The notes: a model not told the origin generated them from the letters alone. 64,000 nucleotides of DNA from Candidatus Kaistella beijingensis (GCF_020084865.1 NZ_CP071953.1:124001-188000); one strand, 5' to 3'; numbered from the stretch's first letter, positions 8,606 through 19,122 are shown. Translations and numbers: made by a program.

Positions 8606-9535
8606 ATGAAAAACCCTATCCTTTACAGAATATCGCAATTGATTGGCTTCCTTTTGGGAGCCAGGTTTTTCGTGACCGTTTTACTTACTTTTGCACTTTA
8701 TGTTTCTACTTTTTTTCTGTTCAATCAGGAAGAAAGTTTGAGGAATTTCGTGTTCGATTTCAAAGTCCACGGAATTATATTTTGTGCGGTTTTAAGTATT
8801 TTGGCAGGTGGAATTATCAATCAATTTTACGATCGGGAAAAAGACCAATTAACCAAACCGTTCCGAACTCGGTTACAGAGTTTTTTCAAGCAAAAATATT
8901 TTCTATACGCCTATTTATTGCTGAATTTATTTTCGCTCACGATTGCATTTTTAATTTCGCCAAGGGTTTTCTTTTTCTTTTTAATCTATCAATTTTTGAT
9001 GTGGTTTTACAGTCATAAATTGAGCAAGATTTTAATTATCAATAATTTAACTTTCGTCAGTTTGACTTTATACCCATTTTTCGGAATGTTGATGTATTAC
9101 CAAACCTTTTCGATGAAGGTTTTTCTGATGGCGGTTTTCATCTTTTTGATGCTTTTAATCATCGACATTATTAAAGACACTTTGACCAAAAATGCCGATA
9201 GAGTTTTCGGTTATCGCACGATTGCGAATGTTTTTCATAATTACACAACGAGGGGAATCATAGTCGTTCTCTTGATTTTCGCACAAATTTGTTCTATGCT
9301 GATTATTCATCAGAAAGGTTTGCACAGCATTATGAGTTATTATTTTGCGACAAGTATTTTCGTGCAGATACTTTCAGTTTATTTAGTACTCAACAAAACT
9401 AAATATTCAAAATTTGCGAACCTCAATGTTTTGCGAATTTGGCTTCTCATCGGGATCTTTGCGATGTTGGCCAATGGAATCCAGCAGAAATATGAATTAC
9501 GAAAAGCGAAATACGAATTTCGAAATACGAAATAG
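8606..9535 (+). CDS. UbiA-family prenyltransferase, GGGP geranylgeranyltransferase-like
   Basis: 309 residues with about eight membrane helices. The first prenyl diphosphate/Mg2+ motif is intact: N72, D76 and D80 in NQFYDREKD. The second aspartate-rich site is DIIKDTLTKNAD (D187, D191, D198). Flavobacterial proteins of this kind beside mevalonate kinase are usually annotated as geranylgeranylglycerol-phosphate geranylgeranyltransferase, which would attach an isoprenoid to a lipid; menaquinone or heme prenylation cannot be excluded. The last residues (RKAKYEFRNTK) are encoded by a repeated word (cgaaatacgaa), suggesting that the native C-terminus was extended or replaced. Confidence 0.75.
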   Translation: MKNPILYRISQLIGFLLGARFFVTVLLTFALYVSTFFLFNQEESLRNFVFDFKVHGIIFCAVLSILAGGIINQFYDREKDQLTKPFRTRLQSFFKQKYFLYAYLLLNLFSLTIAFLISPRVFFFFLIYQFLMWFYSHKLSKILIINNLTFVSLTLYPFFGMLMYYQTFSMKVFLMAVFIFLMLLIIDIIKDTLTKNADRVFGYRTIANVFHNYTTRGIIVVLLIFAQICSMLIIHQKGLHSIMSYYFATSIFVQILSVYLVLNKTKYSKFANLNVLRIWLLIGIFAMLANGIQQKYELRKAKYEFRNTK

Positions 9536-9640
9536 GATACCTATAATATTCTAAAAATTAAGGGAAAGATTTTTGCGGAATCATTTGCAGAATTTTGTGA
9601 CTTCCAGCATCCATCTTCCGGCATCCCGCCAAAAAAAACC

Positions 9641-9648
9641 TATCTTTG
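9641..9648 (+). promoter_or_regulatory. TAnnTTTG promoter element that fixes the start of the pseudouridine synthase
   Basis: TATCTTTG lies 18 bases before the ATG at 9666. Transcription should begin near 9654, so the upstream GTG/ATG-type starts in the same frame (for example 9573) would not be in the message. Confidence 0.65.
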
Positions 9649-9665
9649 CAAAAATTTTTCAGACG

Positions 9666-10769
9666 ATGAGCCGAGACAACGATAAACCAAGAAGACCGAG
9701 AATTTCTTCTTCACGAACTTCAAAACCTTCTGCAGGAAGAACAAAACCTGCTGCTTCACGTGCTCCAAAATCTGAAGGTTCAGCGGAAAAAAAATCTGCA
9801 AAACCTGCAAGAGAACCAAGATTGATGTCGCAGTCGGAAGCTAAATCTTACGAAAAAAATTTCGAGAAAACCTCAAGAAAACCTGCAGGAAAAAGAACGG
9901 GAAAATCTTTTGATACAAGAGATAAATACGAAAAAGGAGACAGCAAATTCGGTCCTAAAAAACCATTCAAGAAATCTTTTGACCGAAATGATGATGCGGA
10001 AAGAACTCGTTCTTTTGTGCAAAAAAGAAGGTTCGACAAGCTTTCAAAAGAGGTTCCGAAAGAAACAATCCGACTCAATAAATACATCGCCAATTCGGGA
10101 ATCTGTTCAAGAAGAGAAGCAGACGAATTAATCACGCAAGGATTGGTTCAAGTCAATGGAAAAGTGGTGACAGAAATGGGTTATCAAGTTCAGAAAACCG
10201 ACAAAGTCATCTTTGATGGACAGGGAATTACGCCCGAAAAACCTGTTTACGTTTTGCTCAACAAACCAAAAGGGTATATCTCAACTACCAAGGACGAAAA
10301 AGCCAGAAAAACCGTGATGGATTTGGTGGCAAATGCTTCACCTTACCGCGTTTTTCCAGTGGGAAGATTGGACCGTTCCACAACAGGAGTGATTCTTTTA
10401 ACCAACGACGGACATTTAACCAAAAAGTTGACGCACCCTTCATTCAATATGAAGAAAATTTACCACGTCACTCTGGACAGAAAACTCGATAGAGCAGACT
10501 TAAACACTATTGCGGACGGAATCCGTTTGGAAGAAGGCGTTGCAGAAGTGGACAGTATTTCATACATCGACGGCAAACCGAAAAACGAAATCGGCATCGA
10601 AATCCACATCGGTTGGAATAGAGTGGTGCGCAGAATTTTCCAGAAGTTGGGTTATGAAGTCGAAGCACTCGACAGGGTGATGTTTGCAGGATTAACCAAG
10701 AAAAATATCAAACGCGGACACTGGAGAATCCTTACAGAATTGGAAGTGAATAATTTGAAAATGCTTTAA
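9666..10769 (+). CDS. rluB: rRNA pseudouridine synthase, RsuA/RluB family, with a long basic N-terminal tail
   Basis: 367 residues. The first 130 or so are low-complexity and rich in Arg, Lys, Ser and Pro (many KPA/KSF repeats), probably disordered and RNA-binding. An S4 domain follows (IRLNKYIANSGICSRREADE), then the catalytic domain with the family aspartate in GRLDRSTTGVILLTNDG and the KKIYHVTLD segment. It should make a pseudouridine in 23S rRNA; RluB versus RluE/F specificity is inferred from general similarity. The start at 9666 is chosen from the promoter at 9641. A strong terminator follows. Confidence 0.85.
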   Translation: MSRDNDKPRRPRISSSRTSKPSAGRTKPAASRAPKSEGSAEKKSAKPAREPRLMSQSEAKSYEKNFEKTSRKPAGKRTGKSFDTRDKYEKGDSKFGPKKPFKKSFDRNDDAERTRSFVQKRRFDKLSKEVPKETIRLNKYIANSGICSRREADELITQGLVQVNGKVVTEMGYQVQKTDKVIFDGQGITPEKPVYVLLNKPKGYISTTKDEKARKTVMDLVANASPYRVFPVGRLDRSTTGVILLTNDGHLTKKLTHPSFNMKKIYHVTLDRKLDRADLNTIADGIRLEEGVAEVDSISYIDGKPKNEIGIEIHIGWNRVVRRIFQKLGYEVEALDRVMFAGLTKKNIKRGHWRILTELEVNNLKML

Positions 10770-10798
10770 AAAAAGTCTCTTTAAAATTGAAATAAATA

Positions 10799-10830
10799 AA
10801 AATTTCCCGCTTTTGATGGCGGGAAATTTT
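10799..10830 (+). terminator. Intrinsic terminator after the pseudouridine synthase gene
   Basis: A 12-bp perfect stem (AAAATTTCCCGC 10799-10810 with GCGGGAAATTTT 10819-10830) with an 8-base loop. The A/T flanks would let it work on both strands. Confidence 0.85.
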
Positions 10831-10926
10831 CGTTAAACACTAAAAAAACTAACTATGAATTGTTTCACTTTTTCGGTTGCTTATTTTACAAATTTGGAAA
10901 TTATTTTTAATCTGCAAATTTTATTG

Positions 10927-10958
10927 AAAAAAAAACTTCCCAAAATTTCGGGAAGTTT
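10927..10958 (-). terminator. Terminator of the six-gene minus-strand module
   Basis: Stem AAACTTCCC (10933-10941) with GGGAAGTTT (10950-10958); on the minus strand it is followed by a run of T (A run 10927-10935). It lies 22 bases beyond the last stop of the module. The same 26-base hairpin, with the loop inverted, is the isocitrate dehydrogenase terminator at 16841-16866. Confidence 0.85.
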
Positions 10959-10979
10959 AGCAACTCAAGTTAGATTTAC

Positions 10980-11477
10980 TTAATTGTATAAGCTTCCCTC
11001 AATTTTTGGTGCGAAAAATTGGAGTACTTCTAAAACAAAAATATTTACCAGTAAGCTTAAGGAAATCATTAATATACTAAACAATATAAAGTATCCAAAC
11101 TGATTAAAACCAAATCGTTCCGTAATTTTTTCTTTTTCATAAATAAATTTCAGTAATGTTTGGGATAAAAAGTAACACATCAACAAAGTAAATATTCCAG
11201 TTCCTAAATGCAAGCAAATTTGCTGAAATAAAGAGGTAGTTGTAGATTTATTTGTGGATATTAAGTCGATCACCATATCTAAATGAGAAAAAACTTCTTT
11301 TCCGATTATGCCAATCGATAAAATAATTCCAGCAAGAATTAAATTGTAACCATTCAAATCATCTTTTTGAATTGCTGTTTTTCGATATTTTGCGGTTATT
11401 GATTTCGTAACGAAAATACTGATGAAAAAATAAATCAGAATTGAAATTCCGATGATAAAAAGTTTGTTATTGTCCAT
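10980..11477 (-). CDS. Four-helix membrane protein, DUF350-like
   Basis: 165 residues with four predicted membrane helices: LFIIGISILIYFFISIFVT, NLILAGIILSIGIIG, LGTGIFTLLMCYFLSQTLL and YFILFSILMISLSLLVNIFV. The segment IQKDDLNGYNLILAGIILSIGI resembles the DUF350 pattern in which an acidic/Asn turn precedes a glycine-rich helix; E. coli YjfL is in that family, and the match here is by eye only. It is the last gene of the six-gene module and overlaps the transglutaminase-like gene by 11 bases, which implies coupled translation. Its function is unknown; it may be the transport or anchoring part of a membrane complex. Confidence 0.7.
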   Translation of the reverse strand: MDNNKLFIIGISILIYFFISIFVTKSITAKYRKTAIQKDDLNGYNLILAGIILSIGIIGKEVFSHLDMVIDLISTNKSTTTSLFQQICLHLGTGIFTLLMCYFLSQTLLKFIYEKEKITERFGFNQFGYFILFSILMISLSLLVNIFVLEVLQFFAPKIEGSLYN

Positions 11478-13266
11478 TGTTTTTTGATTTTAAAGTTACG
11501 TCCCAATAATTTTGATTTGAGATTTCAAGTGGTAGAATTCCTGCTTCCTGAAAACTGGTTGTCTCCCAAACGGTATAATTTTTTCCGAAATAATTAAATT
11601 TTATTGCGTTTGAATTTTTATAAACTGCAATTATTGAATGTTGATAAATCTGACTTGTGAGTAACAATACCTCATACCCATAATGATCCAAAATAGTATA
11701 AATAAGCAGTGTTCTCGTATCACAATCACCCTTCAAATTTGCTAAAAATTCAACAGGTGAATTAATTCCTAGAGCTTGGTTTGGATCGCAACTGGCGCTT
11801 GCACCTGCAAAATAATCTTTTATATATTTTTCGCTATAAAGGTTTGGGTCACAGGCATTATCCAATACTAATGCATAGGGAATATCCTGCACAAAACTTA
11901 CAATAACATCAGCGAACTGATCATTATTGAGTTTTTTGTCAGCTCTAATTCCGTCAAACAAGGTGTAGAGATTTTCGATTTTACTTCTATCATTTTCTTT
12001 TAAGGAATGAATAAAATAGGCGTAATTATCTTGTGGAAGCTGTCTCTTTAATTGATGTGCTTGCCGAATGTCATTAAGTTTCAAGCTGTATTTTCCTTCA
12101 TAAATATTTCCTTTATAGTCCTTCCATTTTCTAAAATGAGTAATGATGCTATCAGGTTTGTTTGGCTCTTTCTTGTTCTCTATTTTTTCGACAACCGATT
12201 TTTCAAGAGAATCGTCTTTTATTATTTTAACAGGTATTGGATTATTAGCTTCTGAAATGCCTCTAAAAACTCCAGAAAATAATCCAATTAATAACAGAAT
12301 TGCTAAAATTGGAAAAATATACTTAAAAATTCCCTGTAAAAATTTGATAATGAGCCAAATAATTAAAAACGGAACAATATACAATAAATAGGGCGCAAAA
12401 ATAATAAGCAAAATTATTCCTAAAATTAACCATAAAATTGTACCGCATCCATATGAAGATGAACTCTCGGTCACCGTTTTCGTCTTCCAATCTCCCCAAT
12501 ATTTATGTTTTTTTCCTTCATACCAATATTCTTCGCGAAAAAAATTTCCTGACCGCTCAATATTTCCTGTCTTTATGTCGGATTTTACGAGTTCTTCACA
12601 TTCCCAATTTCCCCAATAAGTCTTTGTCTTGCATTCGCACCAATATTCTTTTCGGATGCAGTTTTCTTTAATTTCTTGGTTTCCGGTTGGTTCTAATGTG
12701 GGTTTGCAAATGTCAGGTTCGGTAATGTAGATTTTTTTTTCTACTACAGCGTCAACCTCATCTTTCACATAACCAAAAATTTCACCTTCTATCACGCCAA
12801 AAGATTCATTGCCATCGGTTTGTTGTAGTTTTTGAGAAATTTTTCTTTGATCCGTGAATTGAGGATCATGGATATTGATCTGATACTGGTCTGAACCATT
12901 TTTTAAAGAGGTGGATAGTAATTCGGGAAGTTTATCCTTTGGAAAGAATTTGCTTTTTTCATAATTTGGCTCAAATTCCAATTTTTCCACATTCGTAATT
13001 TGAGACTCGTAAATTTCAAAACGAAAATATTTGGAGTGAGTGTCTTCATAATCGTAGAAACCTCTGTATTTTCCTTTTAAAATGCCAGAAATATGTGTTC
13101 TGCGCTCCTCCTTTCCCCAATATTGGATGAGGTAATATTTACCGCCATGATCTTCCATAATATCGGAAGTATGGATAATTTCAGCAGGTATTTCTTCTGC
13201 AGTCGACTTTTCTGCGGAAGTAAAACTTTTATTTTTCTTATTTTTAAAGAAGTTAAACAAAATCAA
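11467..13266 (-). CDS. Membrane-anchored transglutaminase-like protein
   Basis: 599 residues. Residues 1-200 are a soluble region with no family I recognise. Two copies of a Trp/Tyr-rich motif follow: RKEYWCECKTKTYWGNW (about 205-221) and REEYWYEGKKHKYWGDW (about 244-260). Two or three membrane helices span about 275-335. The C-terminal domain has the transglutaminase/cysteine-protease arrangement: Cys515 in LKGDCDTRTLL, His543 in YQHSIIAVY and an acidic partner at Glu568 in VWETTSF. Such folds cleave or cross-link peptides, or attach amines. The gene overlaps its neighbours by 4 and 11 bases, so its substrate is probably handled by the module's other proteins. Confidence 0.75.
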   Translation of the reverse strand: MILFNFFKNKKNKSFTSAEKSTAEEIPAEIIHTSDIMEDHGGKYYLIQYWGKEERRTHISGILKGKYRGFYDYEDTHSKYFRFEIYESQITNVEKLEFEPNYEKSKFFPKDKLPELLSTSLKNGSDQYQINIHDPQFTDQRKISQKLQQTDGNESFGVIEGEIFGYVKDEVDAVVEKKIYITEPDICKPTLEPTGNQEIKENCIRKEYWCECKTKTYWGNWECEELVKSDIKTGNIERSGNFFREEYWYEGKKHKYWGDWKTKTVTESSSSYGCGTILWLILGIILLIIFAPYLLYIVPFLIIWLIIKFLQGIFKYIFPILAILLLIGLFSGVFRGISEANNPIPVKIIKDDSLEKSVVEKIENKKEPNKPDSIITHFRKWKDYKGNIYEGKYSLKLNDIRQAHQLKRQLPQDNYAYFIHSLKENDRSKIENLYTLFDGIRADKKLNNDQFADVIVSFVQDIPYALVLDNACDPNLYSEKYIKDYFAGASASCDPNQALGINSPVEFLANLKGDCDTRTLLIYTILDHYGYEVLLLTSQIYQHSIIAVYKNSNAIKFNYFGKNYTVWETTSFQEAGILPLEISNQNYWDVTLKSKNNGQ

Positions 13267-14642
13267 TCGTCTTTATTGCCATATATAAATTCCAAGAATT
13301 GTTTTTCGGTTTTATATACAGTATTTCTTATTGTTTTTTGTGTTCGGAAAGGCGGATTCTTCCAGAACTGATATTTGTCGCGAAAAAGTTCAGAAATTTC
13401 TTCTTTTAATTCCAAACGAAGTTTTTCCGATTTTTCAACGTTATGAATTCTAATTCTTTCTAACTGAATTTCAAGATTTTGTTTCAGATCTGCATTTAAA
13501 GAAAGTAGTTTTTCGGTGAGAATTTTTTTGTAGGTTTCAAGGTGTTTTTCGTAGTTTTCCTGCACAAATTTCAATTCAATATTTTGTTTGGTCTTGAAAA
13601 ATTCTGTTGTTTTCCCAATTCTATACTTGATGTAAATTGGAAGCGAAAAAATCATGATGGATAAGAAGCTGATCAGCCAAGACACTGGATTTTCTGCTAA
13701 AATAGTCCGCATTGTAGTGACGTAAAAATTGCTTTTTTCAATCAGAGCATCCAATTTTTGAAAACGCTCGGTTTTTTCCTGTAATACTTCTGTCATGCTT
13801 TTTTTATAAATATCGAAGTCTGATTTCAGAAAATTGTCCGCGAAATGGATGGTTTCTATACTCTGCAAAAATTCGGAATCATCGCTTTTTTCTTTGTCCA
13901 AAAGATTTAGAATTTCATCGTAAATAAAATCAAATTTTTCCTGATTTTTTTTGCTGAACGGAAGAGACTTCAGTTTTAGCAAATTCCGTCTTAATTCTCC
14001 TCCATATTGCAATGTATTCACATCTGCATCTACTTTATTATCTATAAGCATAAAGGAATTTTTGAGCACAGCGGAATCACTTTTGGGAAGAAGCCGGCTT
14101 CTTTCTGCAAATTTTTCCTTGAATGTAAGTTCCTTCTTTACAAACAGTGAGTCTGCGCTTAAAGCTTCATTTAACTTGAATTCAATCTTATATTTCTCAA
14201 CCGTTCTTTCCGAGAATTGTTTCAGTAAAAGCACGTTCAAAGGTTGGGCAACAATTATTGCCAAGAAAATAATAAATGCTAATCTTAAAAAAAATGAAAT
14301 GTTGTAATCGAATTTTAAAGGTTCGATTTCACCAATGATTTTATTTTTCTTTTTTTTGGGTGTTGGTAAAAGTATCGGTGTAATCGTGTAAATTAAGAAA
14401 ACGTAAATCGTTGCAATCAGCAATCCCCAAAATACGCCAACCGGAGCCGAAAGAAAAATATTACCATCGAAAGAATTATATAGAAATGAAAATGAACTTA
14501 CAAAACAGAGCATAAAGATAACAAACACAAACACGCCGATTCCTACAAAAGCGGAGCTCGTTCGGCTTCTTTTGATAATTTGAAAATCTTCTCCAGAGAA
14601 TTTCAGAAAAAAATCGTGAAAACTACTGTTCTTTTGACTCAC
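13263..14642 (-). CDS. DUF4407-like membrane protein with long coiled coil (divergent copy)
   Basis: 459 residues. Its plan is that of the upstream DUF4407 protein: a short N-terminal FSGEDFQIIKR segment, two membrane helices (about 30-55 and 65-95), a third helix ending in IIVAQPLNVLL (about 120-145), a long charged coiled coil (about 145-310), a fourth helix (VSWLISFLSIMIFSLPIYI) and a second coiled coil to the C-terminus. It is more diverged and may be missed by domain searches. It overlaps the transglutaminase-like gene by 4 bases and follows the DUF4407 gene after 2 bases. The two copies may form a hetero-oligomer. Function unknown. Confidence 0.7.
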   Translation of the reverse strand: MSQKNSSFHDFFLKFSGEDFQIIKRSRTSSAFVGIGVFVFVIFMLCFVSSFSFLYNSFDGNIFLSAPVGVFWGLLIATIYVFLIYTITPILLPTPKKKKNKIIGEIEPLKFDYNISFFLRLAFIIFLAIIVAQPLNVLLLKQFSERTVEKYKIEFKLNEALSADSLFVKKELTFKEKFAERSRLLPKSDSAVLKNSFMLIDNKVDADVNTLQYGGELRRNLLKLKSLPFSKKNQEKFDFIYDEILNLLDKEKSDDSEFLQSIETIHFADNFLKSDFDIYKKSMTEVLQEKTERFQKLDALIEKSNFYVTTMRTILAENPVSWLISFLSIMIFSLPIYIKYRIGKTTEFFKTKQNIELKFVQENYEKHLETYKKILTEKLLSLNADLKQNLEIQLERIRIHNVEKSEKLRLELKEEISELFRDKYQFWKNPPFRTQKTIRNTVYKTEKQFLEFIYGNKDD

Positions 14643-14644
14643 AA

Positions 14645-15886
14645 TTAAACTTCTTTGATATACAATTCTGGGTTTTCGTCAATTTTTTCTTTTTCTCTTT
14701 CCTTGTATTTATCTACGGCGTATTGCGTGAGTTCTTTTTGGATTTCCGCAATTTTTACTTTTTCAAATTTTTGCTTGTCGGCTTCATGGTTTATGACAAG
14801 GTGTCTTTCCAAACCTTCCTTGTCCTTATAAAAATCATAGCGAACTTCTATTCCGTTTTCTGCAAGTTTCATTTCGTTTCGGTTTTCATACAAATAATCG
14901 TACGGAGATTTAATAAGCATCATTTTAAAGAAAATAGGAGTGAGCTCAATTGCCAAAAATAGGAGTGTTATAAATAATGTGATGGTTGTTCCAGCAACTT
15001 CGTGAGCTTTTTTGATCCGAATAAGGAGACCATCTAAACTTGCTCCTTTTCTTTTTGCATCATCAATATCCTGTTTATATTTATCTTCGAGTTCAGCTTT
15101 GTCTTTTTCCGCTTTTTTGAATTCTGAAGTGTTTTTTAGTTCTGCAATTTTTGCCTCGGTTTCTTTTTTTAGCCTTTCAAACTGCGTTGCTCTAGGTCCG
15201 TAATCCGCACCGTTTCCCGATTTTCCCGAAATTTCATTGGATAGATTTTCGGAATATTCTGTTTGAAGTTTTTGCAAAGCATCAATATCCATTTGTATTT
15301 TTCCAAGATTTTTTTCGGTTTGTGCAATTCCTTTTTTAAAATTTACTTCCGCAAGCGAAATTAGATTGGCTTTTTCTTTTTCCTGTTCTTTTTGGATTTC
15401 CAAATCAATTTCAGTTTTAAACATCCTTATTTCGACAGGTTTTGAAATCGAAATCGCAATGATACATCCCATAATAATTCTTGGGAGAGAACTCTTGAAT
15501 TCCTGCATAGTAATTGCTTCCGTTCCGTCGCCTTTTCCTGTGCTGGTTACAATAAACCGGTCGATATTGTAAATCATCAATCCCCAAAGTATTCCAAAAA
15601 CGACAGATAAAATTACTGTAGGATAATGAATTGGAATTTCAGTTGCATTCACAACCTGCATTTTATTCAGCACACTGTCAGTTTTCGGTGAAAAAATGGT
15701 GTAGAAAGCATAACCTCCTGAAAGTGAGGCCATAATTCCGGTTGCCAAAACAATTCCGCCCATACAGAAATACTTTACCTGGTCAGAATAAGTTGCTCTT
15801 TCAAGCAGAAAAGTATCTCCGCCTGCACATTCCCACATAAATTTCATAAGTTTCCCGGCTTTTGGAGTAGTGTAATTTTCCATCAT
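14645..15886 (-). CDS. DUF4407 domain membrane protein
   Basis: 413 residues matching the DUF4407 pattern: N-terminal CAGGDTFLLERATYSDQVKY, helices VLATGIMASLSGGYAFYTIF and VVFGILWGLMIYNIDRFIV with the family's IYNIDRF signature, a third helix with ISISKPVEIRMF, a long coiled coil (about 165-280) and a final helix (ITLFITLLFLAIELTPIFFKM) with a charged tail. DUF4407 proteins have no established role. The coiled coil between helices 3 and 4 probably forms a soluble stalk. The gene overlaps the upstream gene by 4 bases and sits 2 bases before the divergent copy. Confidence 0.85.
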   Translation of the reverse strand: MMENYTTPKAGKLMKFMWECAGGDTFLLERATYSDQVKYFCMGGIVLATGIMASLSGGYAFYTIFSPKTDSVLNKMQVVNATEIPIHYPTVILSVVFGILWGLMIYNIDRFIVTSTGKGDGTEAITMQEFKSSLPRIIMGCIIAISISKPVEIRMFKTEIDLEIQKEQEKEKANLISLAEVNFKKGIAQTEKNLGKIQMDIDALQKLQTEYSENLSNEISGKSGNGADYGPRATQFERLKKETEAKIAELKNTSEFKKAEKDKAELEDKYKQDIDDAKRKGASLDGLLIRIKKAHEVAGTTITLFITLLFLAIELTPIFFKMMLIKSPYDYLYENRNEMKLAENGIEVRYDFYKDKEGLERHLVINHEADKQKFEKVKIAEIQKELTQYAVDKYKEREKEKIDENPELYIKEV

Positions 15887-16431
15887 ATAAAATCGGTTTT
15901 GTTAAATTCTTTAGGATTAAATTTTATAGTTTTTAAGTTTAATTGTGGTTGTTTTTTATCAAAAAAAATGGGTTTAAATTCCATTTCAATTTTCGGAGTT
16001 TCCTGATTTTTTTTCATTTGTAGCTGAAGATTTTTAAAGCTATTTTTAAATTCGACGTTAAATTTTTCTGACGAAATTTCTTCTTCAACATTTACTTCGA
16101 AAGCTAAAGTTTTCTTTTCTTTAGATCCATGAATAATTAGGATAATTTCTTTGAGATTACTATTGATTATCTCAATAATTTCCGCATTTACTGATTTATG
16201 AATATTTACGACTTCATAATAAATCGCATTTTGAAAATTATAAGAAAGTGTGAAAATCGATTTGTCAAATACGTATTTGTTCGAAAAATAAAGATCAATT
16301 TCTTTTAGATTTTTATTCTTTTTAAAAACTAATTTCAATTTGCGCCACGAAATTATCACCCAAAATTTTAGTAATTCAAGAGACTTTCTCAAAAAATCAG
16401 TAAAAACAAAATATTTGAAAAAATAATTCAT
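15883..16431 (-). CDS. Hypothetical protein, second gene of the module
   Basis: 182 residues, very Lys/Ile/Phe-rich and encoded by notably AT-rich DNA. The N-terminus has a hydrophobic and basic stretch (FTDFLRKSLELLKFWVIISW) that may bind or enter the membrane; the rest reads as beta-rich soluble protein (SIFTLSYNFQNAIYYEVV, AEIIEIINSNLKEIILII). I recognise no family. It overlaps both neighbours by 4 bases (ATGA-type junctions), so it is an integral member of the six-gene operon. Confidence 0.6.
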   Translation of the reverse strand: MNYFFKYFVFTDFLRKSLELLKFWVIISWRKLKLVFKKNKNLKEIDLYFSNKYVFDKSIFTLSYNFQNAIYYEVVNIHKSVNAEIIEIINSNLKEIILIIHGSKEKKTLAFEVNVEEEISSEKFNVEFKNSFKNLQLQMKKNQETPKIEMEFKPIFFDKKQPQLNLKTIKFNPKEFNKTDFI

Positions 16432-16712
16432 TTGGTTAAAGTAGCTTTTGCTAAAAATACAGTACCAGCAATGAAATCAATTATTATCCAAGCTGTTTTT
16501 TGATGCAGATAAACAGGAAATAACGGATTAAAAAGTAAAAGCATAATTCCGAAAATGATGTTCCAGAAATCAATGCCGTTTTTTTGGTTTTTGAAAATGA
16601 AGATTATTGAAGATGTGGAAACTGCGAGCCGCAAAAATGTGTAGAAACCATAAGGCAACGAAAAAATTCCCATAAAACAAATAATCCCTGTAATTAATTG
16701 TATATTCTTCAA
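16428..16712 (-). CDS. Small integral membrane protein, first gene of the module
   Basis: 94 residues with three or four membrane helices: IQLITGIICFMGIFSL, FLRLAVSTSSIIFIF, IIFGIMLLLFNPLFPVYL and AWIIIDFIAGTVFLA. The pattern LPYGFYTFLRLAV followed by NPLFPVYL resembles small Bacteroidota proteins of the DUF6804 type, though I cannot confirm this. It opens the operon behind the promoter at 16733-16761. A structural or stabilising role in a membrane complex is a guess. Confidence 0.6.
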   Translation of the reverse strand: MKNIQLITGIICFMGIFSLPYGFYTFLRLAVSTSSIIFIFKNQKNGIDFWNIIFGIMLLLFNPLFPVYLHQKTAWIIIDFIAGTVFLAKATLTK

Positions 16713-16732
16713 CGGTTGATTCTGTTTTTTTT

Positions 16733-16761
16733 CAAAATTAAAAATTTTCTTAAAAAAACAA
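16733..16761 (-). promoter_or_regulatory. Promoter of the six-gene module
   Basis: Read on the minus strand, TTG (16761-16759), 18 bases and TAATTTTG (16740-16733) match the Bacteroidota -33/-7 promoter layout. Transcription should start near 16726, about 14 bases before the first ATG. Confidence 0.6.
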
Positions 16762-16836
16762 CAATAATTCTTAAAATTTTCTTAACAATTAATTATGTAA
16801 TAAATATAATTGTTTTTTTAGGCTTTGAGATTTCAT

Positions 16837-16866
16837 AAAAAAACTTCCCGAAATTTTGGGAAGTTT
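16837..16866 (-). terminator. Terminator of isocitrate dehydrogenase
   Basis: Stem AAACTTCCC (16841-16849) with GGGAAGTTT (16858-16866), followed on the minus strand by a run of T (A run 16837-16843). It nearly duplicates the hairpin at 10933-10958. Confidence 0.85.
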
Positions 16867-16896
16867 AATCTTGAATATAGAATTTGGAATCTTGAT

Positions 16897-19122
<2,226 letters not shown>

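Noticed and set aside
9573..9665. An upstream extension of the pseudouridine synthase gene
   Set aside because: The extension lies upstream of the TATCTTTG promoter box and is made of word-repeat sequence.
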